Source: Opisthocomus hoazin
Taxonomy: Eukaryota > Chordata > Aves > Opisthocomiformes > Opisthocomidae
NCBI RefSeq assembly: GCF_030867145.1
Contig: NC_134414.1
Location: 76,188,504 to 76,252,503 of the forward strand
Direction: 5' to 3'
DNA length: 64,000 nucleotides
Shown here: positions 1 to 12,300 of the stretch, piece by piece
How positions within the stretch are numbered: the stretch's first letter is position 1
Layout of the letters: every line of letters begins with the position of its first letter
Position numbers and translations under genes: made by a program
Notes under the pieces: generated by a model
Database searches by the model: none
What the model was told of the DNA's origin: nothing
The model's input: only the letters and a program-made list of their open reading frames with translations

Positions 1-247
1 GATTTAAAAATTTAGTCAGCCATACTTGTTTCTTTCATCCACTCCTACTTCCTAAAAAAAAGGACAAGCATTTCTCTGAAGAAACACGTTGCATTACAAA
101 ATCACGTTATATAATTTCAAGAAAGTACTTAATATCTTTAACAGAACTGACAGGATAATTGTGATCTTTTTTTTTCTTATTCAAAATAAATTCTGATGCG
201 TTGAGAGCAAGAATTTGCACTGTTCTCCATCTGTCATTTATCTGAAG

Positions 248-340
248 ACCGAACAAGAGAGGTTTCAGTACCCTTGGCCTGAATTCAGCAGATTCTATCT
301 TTGGGAGCAAGAGCTAAGGAAGAATTACCCCTCTGAAATG
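248..340 (+). CDS. RFX8: RFX8 exon (first one in window)
   Basis: Reads in frame to ...[16 protein letters not shown] and ends at donor ATG|GTACGT, phase 0. The 5' edge is ambiguous. The AG at 246-247 follows a pyrimidine-rich tract and gives start 248; the AG at 267-268 also keeps frame and would give start 269. Both continue the same reading frame. Confidence 0.75.
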
Positions 341-3300
341 GTACGTCAAGTATTCAGTCATCAAGCGAGTCAGCTCTTTGCCTGTGAGATCTTTCTGTAC
401 CCTCTTTTTGGTCACAGGTTGTACTGCTTGCCAGCGAGTACTACAGCCATTGTCAAGATATGCTACATATGGTGAGAAAGAGCGAGCTTGACAAGGTATG
501 CCTCTGCCTTAACAACGCTCATCTTGATGACAGCAAACAACTCTAAGGATAAAATTGTTTCTGTGTAGCTTATTTACTTGATGGTTTGATCTAAGGTAGA
601 TGATCATCTATAGACAAAGGAGCATCCAGTCAAATTATTTGAGAATTCTTAATTAACACAACATGCTCCAAGAATCTGAGTGTGTAGGTGTACCCTGAAC
701 ACTCCTGGCACATCAACAGGTCTGAGCCCAGCACAAACCACAAGGCTATGGACATATATCTTTCATTATATCCACATATCCATGGCACTATTCTTTGTTT
801 CTCTCCTCGTTCTTAAACTGCCTTGAGAGGTTCAGTTTGTTGCCCCAGGACGCTTCCTCTTACGCTGGAGCCCGGCCAGGATGGGGCCAGGCAAAGAGCC
901 CAGCTCTACGGTCATTCTTTTGCTTCTGTGCTGATGTGTGTTTTTTTACTGAATTACTCTTTACATTTCACAAGTGTAAAACTAGTAAAAATTCATAAAG
1001 GACTTTATGCAACAGGTGGAAGGCTGTATCGTGTCATTCTGGAGGTCCCTGCAGCATGAAAAAATAGCACTCATGTCCTTGCCAGATGTATGCCAGCTGT
1101 TCAAGAGCTATGATAGGCAGCTATTCAAGGTACTGTAGACACACTTGTTTGTTGTAATGACGTTACTGTGTGTTTTCGTCTTTTTGGTAGTTCTGCCTGA
1201 GGAGAAGGGCCAGCTGTTTCTTGTGTGCTGTACAATGGGGTCTTCATTTGTACCTCAAGGCTGTTCTTTGGCTTCTTCTGAGACAGCACAGTATGGATTT
1301 TGAAAGGAGCCAGTGGAATTTGAGATAACTTCCATTTTGCTGCTATATATTCTTTTGAAAGTCCTTGATATTGATGGATTATGCTGTTCTAAATGTGGTC
1401 TGTGGTTCTGGCATGAGGTTATGTGACTGAAATTTTGACTGATAGCTGTTTTCCAAATTATGAGAGTTTTTTTTCCTTTGAGAACACTACCACATTTCTC
1501 AGTGACATTCCACATAGAAATATGCAGTTTTCTGATCAAAATATCTTCCTTCTTATTTACAGCAGGTCGTTAAGTAGTGTCTAGTAATTTATTCAGGAAA
1601 CAACATTTACTGTTAGGATCTTTTTCTTCTGCTAATAAATGTAGCTTAGCTATTGCTTAACTGGAAGAAAAAAATGGGCTTCTTTACGTTTACAACTAAA
1701 CTAACTTTGTTTTGTGCTGCTATACATACCTGTAGTACACCAATCATGTGCAGGTCCATGAATTTGTGTTCTAGGAAATGGAGAATATCCTACTTCATGA
1801 TTTTCTGGAGGAGGTGCCTGTGCAACACATGAGGTCAATCATATTGTTCAGTAAAAATGTTAAATTTTGGCTGCTTAATGCTTTGCAAGAGTTTCCATTA
1901 CTGCTCCAAACATCCAAATCTAAAGGTATGCTTGAGTAATATAGAGATTTTCATAAAGTAATCTTTGCTTAAACTGTAGAGAAGGCTGTGTTACAAGACT
2001 CTTAGAGAAACAATTTTAAAAACATTTTTAGCTGATGCAGCTTTGATAGTAGTGAAGACTAGATTTAGTTGGTATACAGTTAAAAATAAATAATCTTAGA
2101 TAATGTGTGAGAACAAATTTAAGCCAAAGTTGTTCCCAGTTCATGGTAAATTAATGTGTACTCAAATCTTTTTAAAGATCTGTCTCTTGCCATGATCACT
2201 TTGGTTGTGTAGATGACTTAATAATATGTAGTCTGCCCTCTGAAACTTAGGTATTGTTCTGTCCCTTCACCTTGGAAATGATTTCCTGCAGATAAATTAA
2301 TTAATGGCTATAGAGCAGTTCAATATAAATGGAAAAAATTCCATAGTCCCACAGGAAAGCTATGACTCTGTCATTAGAGGAGCATTTGAAAATTTGAAAA
2401 TATCTGTACTGTATAAAGGTGTGTGTATATGTGTTGTTTGTAAATACGTACATACATACATACATATATTTATACATGATGCTGAAGATTCTGACTAAAA
2501 CGTAATGTTGCTCCGTTGCTCGAGTGAAGGCCAACTCCTCAGTAGCAAAGCAGGGCTCTTGTGTAGACAAAAGATTGTATTAGCATTCATATGCTCAAGG
2601 AAGACTTAATTTTGGAATTTCTTACATTTGAATGTTTGACAGAAAACTTAGTAGTGTGTTTTTAACATGCGTGTGCATGGAAATAGATGTAATTAATCAG
2701 CTGTGACCCTTTGTATATACATCCTGGTCTTCTGGTTTGTACAAACTTCAGAGAAACAGGAATTTTCACTTGAAAACCACTGCCTGTCTACAGAAGTTTG
2801 TAAGTTGCTTTACACTCAATTTTCCTGCAACTAAGAATCAGTTATTTTATATTTTATTCTTAAACAGGATATTCTCAGACCACACTTTTTATAATTACAA
2901 CACATTATAAACAGGAGAAAATAGAACCAAAGAAACCAACTCCTATTAACAGTGCTGTAGAATTAAGATGCATAAAGGTGGAAGTGTAAACCCTCTAAAC
3001 AGCATATTGGAGGTTTTGAATTAACATTGTTTTCATTCACCTTAAACCATACGTGTAAAAGAGTATTAGTCTTGATTAAGAAGCATTTAATGTAAAAAAC
3101 TATTGAAAGTATTTTTCCTGTGTGTCCTGGGTTAACAGATTTGCAGTGAAGGAAGAGCGCTGACCTGGGCAGCTTCTGCCTGCAAGATTTAAGCTGTGAG
3201 GGTCCCCAGCTCAACCCAGTCCACAGTGCTGGCTCAGTGACCCCGCTGTGCCCCTCGTTAGCCTCCGTAACACCCCTAGGGATCTACTTTCCAAATTAAA

Positions 3301-6300
3301 AGATCTGTCTTCATTAATGTCTTTTAGACTGTAAATACTAATTATATGAAACATCTGCCTCTTCTTCCTTAACAGAAGTTACATTGTTTATAAAAAGACT
3401 TGGGAGAAAGACAGACCTTTCTAACATGGCCAAGGTATGTTACAGAATCCATGAAACCAAAAAGCTGGGCATTTCATTCACTCAAGCAGCCCATCTGCAC
3501 TTTGGACAATTTATGAGATGCTCCATTGTAGGACAACAGCAGCAGCACAGCTGTTCTTATCTGTATACTGACCATGGTCCAAATAATTCTCACCCTCCTA
3601 CCCATCTCTTCCCACACCGTAAGTATGCTGAGGGGGCCTTCTCCCTCTGGATCCCATGAAAGCCTCTGAGAGATGGTCAATGGTCCCCCATGGAGAGGAG
3701 AACACAGCAGCTGGAAGGATCAGATGACAGTTTCCAGTATCTTCGCCCAGCCATACCAAAGCCAGTCAGATAACACATGCTGGAATTATTCTAAAACTGG
3801 TTTTACACAGAGTCCCGATCACTCTCTCTGACGAGCGCTACAGCAGCCAGCACAAGGGAAATCTCTAATATGCTGGCTGCGGAGAAGCTGCCTGATCGGG
3901 GAGCAGACCATGAAATCTTTAAGGGCAGAAGGCTCTCACCTTTTTCATGGATCCCAGGGATCAGCTGGCAAAATCTTCCCCATCCTCTGACCAGACAGTG
4001 TTGGAAGAACTGCTACAGGGAAGCATCCTCTGAACTTTCCTCCTCAGGGTCATCACTCAGATTGGCTTTTTTCCTTGGGAAGAAAGACAAAAATATCTCT
4101 AACACTTAATATCTCTGCCTGCTTTTTGCTCTACAGTATCATTCTTCTCAGCTACAGAGGTGCATCCAGGAGCTGCATTTTTAACCCTTTGAACACTGAA
4201 AAGTAAATTGTTTCATTCAGTGCTGCATTACTGTGAGGGGAGGCTGTACCCTCCCCGCAGCAGTCCTTCCATTGGTGTCCTTGGATACTTCCAAAACCTT
4301 GGGGTTGGAGGTGGTCTGGGCCACGACACAAGAGATAGGTCACGAATTGAGAAGAGAGCAGAAGGGCAGTATATGCTCTCCTCTCCTTCAAATAGCAAGT
4401 ACGAGATTCTCCCAACATGCCGCCTGGCTTAAATCACTACAGTGTGTCCCCACAGTAAAGGGGAGCAAGGAAGGCAACTGCAGCTTCTTGGACTGCACAG
4501 CAGTGTCACGTTCTTCCTTCATAAATGTAGCTTTTCTCTGTGGGAAAACTTCATCACCAGCAGCACACAAAACACACATCTCACTTACTTTAAAAAAAGT
4601 TTAAAAATAAAAATAATAAAGTGCAAACATGCATAGGTGTGCCAACACAGGCAAAAGGTTGACTTCTGGAAGTGCTGAGCACTTGCAGTTCCCATTTACT
4701 GCAGCAGCCCTTGGAGACACTAAATACTTGAAAAGCTCAGCTTCAAGTGCTTCTGAACAGTGCTTCTTATGCATCGAACAACGACATCCAGCAAGACTGC
4801 AAGTGCCAGCTATTCCCAGTCATTTGCATTTGATCTGTGTACTCAGGCTTTACATCATCCTGCTTGTGCTCCAGCCCTGATGTCAAGGGGCTGGTTGCAG
4901 CTTTGTGCTTCTCCCCTGCCTGTTCCTAATGTGCGGAAAAGCTGCAGAGAGCGAACACTGAATTTACACCCGCAAGATTTAGGGCAAGACAATTTTGCCC
5001 TAGTTGGGGGAATTCTCTAGCGGCAGCCTCTGGCTGCTTCACGTCCCCTTTACACCATTTAACAGGCACAAAGTGAACCTCGCTCACCTAAGAATTGGGG
5101 TCAGATCTATGCTTACAGCTGAGCACATTCTAAACCTTGCTCATGCTAGCAAGCTCTTAGCACCGTTTTCACAAGTAAATGATGTTTGCACCTTCTCTAG
5201 AGGCTTTTTAATATACAAGGGAATGGCAAAGGAGATCCAGTGTTCCTGATGATTAGTCCCATCGGCAATTTACAAAGAATAGTTTCAATAAGTGGAATTA
5301 TGTAAGTCTTGTAAATGAGCATCCCCATAGTCTTTCAGTGCTCACGTAGCCTCTGTTACAACTTCTGTTAGAGATCTTGCCAAAGCCACGAACACCGGGC
5401 CCCAGCGAAACAGAGCAGGAAACAAATACCAGCTAAACATTCTCCTGCCAATGCACCCCTCGTCCAACGCACACCAGAAGGTGAACAGCTGAGCACCAGA
5501 GGTGTTTACAATTTTCAGCCCGTGAGAAACACGCAGATGCTTCACGGGAAGGTGAAAAAAGAACTGCTGAAGGTTCAGAAAGAACCGCTGAGTGTTTCGG
5601 TCAGTCAGACCCACTCCAAGGCTTGTGTGGACTCCTACCCCATTTCCTCTGGTGGCCCTCGTCAGATGCTGACGTGAAGTGGGTATGAGCAGAGCAAGTG
5701 ATACCTCACCCCTCCTCTCTTGTACTCTCCTAGCTTCCAACAATCTGAGTCAAAGGTTGTATCTATGTCTCGGTATTTAACAGCTTGATTTTGGCATTCG
5801 CAGCATCTTGGGGTAGTGAGTTCCAAGGTTTCATTACTTGTTGTGTGGAAAAGTATTTTCTTTTATTAGCTTTAAAATTTCTGCCCTTCTTCATGCAATT
5901 CTCACTGCAAACCTCCATCACATCCTTCCTGTTATTTCTACCCAAAGTTGAAGTTTATTTCATCTTCTTACATAGGAGTCATTTGACATTTCTAATCATC
6001 CGTCTCAGTTTTCTCTGTCTGAAATGCACCTTGAATTTCAACTAGAGACTGATGGTCAAAGTGGGTGACAGTGCTCCCAGCGAGAAGTCCTGCTGAGGAG
6101 CTGTGCAGCTGCAGCCTCCAAATGGTGTAACCACACTGTCCCTGGTAGAGTACTTTGCGATAATTCATCCACCTGCTGAGAAAATAGGAACAATTTTGGC
6201 AGGGTCAGCATTCAAAAGAAAAAAAAGTAACTTTCCCATCATCTGTAGATAAAGCAGGCTGACAGCTGCTACTACCTGGACAGGCAGAAGTAATTAGGGC

Positions 6301-9300
6301 ATAAAAAGGTGCGAATTCCCTGTGAGAAAGGAATGTGAATATGATGCTTGTCGTTTCCTGGGGCTGAGTCCTGCCTCTGGTAAGCTGCATTTAGGTGTTG
6401 TCAGAGGTGACTCCCAGTGGTTTAGAGAATTATATTTAATATAGTGAAGTGCGATGGCTAAAGGGACCAGTCTGAAACACTCGTGCATGGAGTCGGGTGC
6501 CAGTAGTGTGCTGAAGCTACTGCCCCTGGTAGGTCCCAGCCTTTGGGTTGTGTGTTCTTTGCCACAAGCAGCAGCTCTTCTTCTGACACTAGAAACTGCA
6601 AGTAAAATAAGAAAAGAGACTTTGTCTTTGTCTTAGCTGAAGGGGATTACCGAGTGAGAATCAGAGTGCTTTTGATATTTCGGTAAAGCTAGCAGAATGA
6701 CGAGAAAGAAAAATGGCCGTACTGGGAATGATGTTTGCAAACAAATGGGCAGCTGCATTCACTGCTGCTTGTGGGGTCATGGTAAGCACCCAGTGAATGG
6801 GATTTGTTAAAATGTTTATGAATCCTGAAGTTTTTCTGAATTTTACAAAAAATATTTTTCCTCTGGAAGGCCAAACTGGACATGGATTATTCGTAAGAAA
6901 GCCCAAAATTCAACAAAAGCCTTAGGATCTTACTGATTTCTTTATGGAAGTGAGAGACTAAATGTACGGATTAACAAATTTTAAGGGATTCGGGCTTCAT
7001 TTCCTTCACTGTTTTCATCATTTCATCAGGAAACTGAAGTAATACTGTGTGATATTAGCAAGTAATTAAAAGAAAGTGAAGAGATGAGGATCAAATGTTA
7101 GGCTGAAACTCGTTTGCAAAATCTATGTGAGTAATATTTTTTGGGACAAAATATGAAGCCAGATTCATTCACAAATGACTCATAAGCAGATAAATGGAAT
7201 AAAATCCCAACTAATATTATTTTAACTAATGCCATATTTCTAATGTTATTTTTACCTTCTCAAAAGTTTGGGCAACTTGGGAAAACTTGCCTTTGAATTT
7301 AATTGAAACATGTACTAAGGACAGACAACATCAAGGGGAAGTCGGTCCATGTTTTAGACAAAACACAGTTATTTGGCATAACTACAATAACTCTAGGCAA
7401 AACCAATTGCCCAGGCAATTGCCCAGATACTTCAAGCATGTTAGCCTCGTCTGTTCTATCACAGACAACAACACAGAGTGTCATTGAAAATAATATCTCC
7501 CGGAACAAAAATCTCTTGAAGACAACATAAGATTCATCTCCTTTGATTTTATTTTTTTCCTCCAATTTGGAGACTGGTTATATAAAGTCTAGTATTGAAT
7601 AAGGGAAGCTTTTAGACTGAGTTAAGGGCTGGAAAAAATGAAAGGCATTAACTGTTTTCTTATTCTCTATAGACAATGAGAACAGTCTTGAACAGCAACA
7701 GCAAAGTCACTGTTCTGCGATCAGACTTGCATGCGGTCATCTCTCAGGGATTTCTGGATGTGCCTGGAAACCTCTTTCAAAATAAGTTTTGGAATCTGGA
7801 GGAGCTGCAGAACGATGCAGAAGTCAAATGTAATATTTTTTTGCTGTATTTTTGTCTATCCATTTAAGCCCTTGCTTGCCATTGTTAAAGCTCCAGCATT
7901 TCCTCTTGTTTATTCACAGCATCTGCCCTAATGGGAATTATAGTCTTGCCGTAACCCCAAGTGCTGGAAAAGAGCGATTAAAATAGAGAATGGAGCATGT
8001 AATATTATCCTTTTAACTTTAAAGGTTAAGAATGAAAGGCTTTCCATTCTGACTCTCTCTTAAAGCTTTCTATGGCAGCAGGAGTGGGGTTTGTGTTGCT
8101 AAATGATGCATCTTCTAGAAGAAGGTTGACAGAGAGGGATATTCATTTTTTATCATTTTCTTTGACAAAAAGAAGTTTCCAAGAGTTGCATTTTGCATTA
8201 TCCTCTGTTACTAATTGAAGTACACAAAATCATTTCTTGTGGCCAGATTTTAAAATATTGTATGCTGAACTGGACGAGGACTTTTGGCCTTTCAGCTTTC
8301 GTGTCCTTTCTCTCTGTTGCAGCCCGTGGAATTGATGTGCTGCTGTAAACAATAAAATACACAGTTTGTATGCAGCCATGGCATAATGCATTTGCCAGCT
8401 TAATGAAAAGGGATAGGAACATAATGGCAAGTTAGTTTTTAGATTAATGGGCTGCCATTTAAATTAGTAGCAAGAGACAGGCAAGTTGGACTAGGCTGTG
8501 CACAGAACTGACGGGGGAAACCTCAGCTCTTTGTTCCTGGCCCACCACTGACTCGCTTGTTGACAATCGATGTGCCACAGCCTTTCCATGGCTGCTTTCA
8601 GTAGGAATAATAATTTGTCTTCTTCACAGAACCATCCGGAGAACCATTTAAAAATATTTATATACACCTTAAAGTAAAAACCACTGCACAGAACGCTCTT
8701 ATTACATTTGCTCATTATATTCATTATGATCTTACTCTTTCCAAGGTGGATTTATTGCATTCTTTGGTTTTGTTGCTTTTCCAAACTGCCATTTACAATG
8801 AGTGAGGTTTCACAGACTGTCGCCATATGCCTTCTTGAAGGAAGATGTCTCACTGAGAACGGTATAAATTCAGAGAGGTGTCATAGTGATGTACCTTTTG
8901 GCACTGGGTGGTAGGTTCCAATCTTTTGAGTGAACAGCTGCACTGATACGTGGCAATAACTGTATTTCTGTTGGTCTACAGAATATTCTGCATTTGCTGT
9001 TATTGTTTTAAAACTGTTTTCTCCCCCTCAACAGATACACCAAGATTTTTTTTTTCTCAAGTACATAGAATCTCACATAAGTACATTGGTATTGCGTATA
9101 ACCAAATTCCAGCTTCCACACTGGAAGTGTTTATTCTTGCCACCTTTGCCATGATGACAGAGCAGATGTGGTGGAAATGGACAGAAACATGAATCCTGAC
9201 TGATTTCAAAGTAGGGTACGATTCCTCACTAAAGGAATCATATAATTATATTAACCAAAAATGCTATAAACAGATGTCTTAATGTATTTTAAGCTAAAGA

Positions 9301-12300
9301 TAAAAGAAAAAAGGCACTAAAAACTGCAGGAAAAAAAGCAAAAAGCAAGCAAATCACTTCAAGTAATGATCTCCCTTCTGTATTTCATAGGTTTGAACGA
9401 CTTAATGTCTTTGCTGGCACTTTCCACAGATATTCGGGTTCTCCTGAACTCTGTGTCTTCAAATCTTCAGACTTTCATCATCCAGGTATAAAATTAACTT
9501 AATAATTTCAGAAAAGAAAGAGTGATCACATCATTTATCCAGCTACATACTGTCACTAGTCTGCAGGATCTACATTGTACACTAGCAACCTGACCAGACT
9601 GCAGATTTGCATAAATACAATTTATGCATGCTGCAGAAAAAGGGAGAATTAATTGGCATACAAAAATTCCATCTGTGCAAACAACTACAAGCATATTTCT
9701 GCGCATATATCCACTTGGGCGGTTTCAGTATCTGCTCTCATTTCGTAGACACATATTATAAAAGTCCCTAATAAACCAAAATTCAGAAGAAAAATGTTGG
9801 TAAAAACAAAGAGAACATTTCATGATTCCTGAAATCACCGATTCACAAAACTGTTGATTTTTAGCAGGTGGTAGGGGAGTGATAATTTCTAGCAAAACGG
9901 TTATAGCTCTTGTAAAAGATTCAAGAATGATCATCCTCACATATGAACCTTTCCCTAGGTTATCAACTCTACCACTTCTGTTCCATCACTGATTCAGAAT
10001 TAGCAATAGCTTGACGGTACGACTGCAGCATTCGGTTGGTTGCCAGACCAATTAATTTGGGTCTGGGAGGTGGTTAAACTCTGTTTTTTTCCCTTTCTGA
10101 AGAAGCAGGGTAAACTGTGCTTCTTTAGCTTGATTATTTCCTAATAATTAATGGGTTTTTTTATTATTACGAATAGTACTTTGCAGTTCTGCGGCGCCTT
10201 TGTCTCACAGAACCCTCAGCTACCTCATGGGATGGTAGAGAGAAGATAAAGCAGCGACTCTTCCTGGGGGGTTCACAAGCATAGGGCATAAGGCAATACA
10301 CATGAGTTGCGGCAAAGAAAATTTCCAATAGATAAAAAGAAAAAAAAAAATTACCATGACAGTAGTTCAGCATGGGAAGAGGTTACCCGGAACAGCTATG
10401 GAGTCTCCATCCTGCAGCTATTCAGATCTTGGCCGGACAAGGCCTGAACTAAGCTGGCCATGCTTTGAGCAAGAGGTTGGATTAGGTGATGTTCCAAAGA
10501 TCCCTTGCAACTTAATTTATTTTAGGATTCTAACAAAAACCCCTGCTTTTTCCACCTTTGTACGCAGTTTATACAGGAAAATACTCTGCAACACAATAAG
10601 GAATCCTCCTAAACAAATTCATCATAAAGCAATTTTTTTTTTCTCTATGTGCAGACAAGCAGGACAAAAGAGGAGTTTAGAACACTGGCATCAGATTTCC
10701 AGCTGAGATGGAGCTTCCTGCTGAATGCAGTGAGCAAGGTTATGACCCTCAACTGTGCAGACAGTTTTGGTAAGCAGGACCTTTCTGACTCTCATCTGAC
10801 ATGCCCCTCTGTGTCCTGAGACGGCAGAGGCATCAGATCGTTTCAGCAGCCTTTAATTTACGACGGTCAATAGGGGCACCACTTCTCCCTGCTCCCTTCC
10901 CTGCATCGAGCAGCGCCAGTCACCTGGTGATGTGGCTAGCCAGGTCAGGGAAATGGAACGGTTAGTTTTCAACCAGATTTGTTTTCTGATCCAAACTCCA
11001 GGATGAGCAGAAGAGAGGAAAAGCAGGAGCATGCGGGTGGAGATGGTGGGAAGGGCAGGACTCCCTCTTTCGGCAGAAGCCATCATTTGTCTGCGGAAAT
11101 ATGGGGAACAGCAGCCTGAGGTGTGAGCATCTGCTCCTCCTCCCCACGTGAGCTGCTGTGTCATGGAGAGCTGGGGCCACTAATATCCCAAACCCTAAAA
11201 ATTCCAGATCTCTGAAGAGATAGCTCCCAGTCCATCAGGTTCTTCCCACATAATACAGCCAGAGCAGAGCCACTGCGGAAACTACTTGCCAAAAGGCAGT
11301 TATTTCCTCTGAAAACAGCTGTCTGTTCCTTCCTTTTCCTTACGCCTCACAATAGCGTAAGCGCAGCAAACCTGTTTAAGGTGTTAAACTGGCTGAAAAC
11401 TAGTCAATCCTTTAGCTGGGTTAGTTTCTCTCCGTTTTAGGTCTCTGGGCTGTCAAGCACCAAATCCATCCCATACCAGAGCAAGGCAGGAGAAGCGAAG
11501 GGACTGTGCAGTCACGTTCACTCGAAGTGGCTTGAAGTAGTACAACTATGTCTTGAATCAGTTCAGTCTCTTCCATTTCCACATTGCATCAACCCTACCT
11601 GGCTTTCTCTTCACTTGTAAAACCTTTCAAAGGCTCGCTCTCTATTACTCATTCTGCAGAAATGCACCATCTGTGAGTGGCATCTGATCCCAAACGGCAT
11701 GAACCGCTTTTTAGATCTTCAAAGGAGCACCTTCCTTTTTTTCCTCTTCTGTTGGATGGGGCTTCACACGAGTAGCCAACGAAAACCTCATTATCCTCAT
11801 TGAAATTCTGCTTCAGAACCATACGTTCGTGTGTTTCCTACAAAGACACAAAAAGGGGTATGTTAAGGTTGTTGCCTTTTGCATTCCTCAGTATTCTTCC
11901 CCCACTAAAGTCGGTGTTTGTGTTATGTATGCGTGCACCCCTTTTCTGCATCTAGGTGCTACCTTTCCCCTTACATTTAGATTGCACACTCACTGGAGCG
12001 AGATCAGAGTTTTGTCCTGCGTCTGCAGGAAACAGCACAGTAGGGTCCCTTGTCCATGAGCTGGCGCATTACAGTAATAATAAAATAATAATTCCTTTCT
12101 CTTTCTCCAGAGGACTTCTGCTCAAAACTCTCCAATGTTACACATAATATTTTGGGCAATGAGGAAATCAGGAATGAATTCCAAGAACAGCACTGGAAGC
12201 ATAATGTTTATTGAAACTCCCCATGATGATGAAATCCTCTTCCCTCTTTCCATCACAAGAAGAGTTTAATGAATTGCCTCCCTGTTCTGCAGTTGTCCAT

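Noticed and set aside
2440-2476. ACAT/TACA short tandem repeat in an RFX8 intron
   Set aside because: Only four or five units; ordinary microsatellite noise.
5342-5743. Minus-strand 133-codon ORF
   Set aside because: No family recognised; next to an ancient CR1 piece and probably intronic noise.
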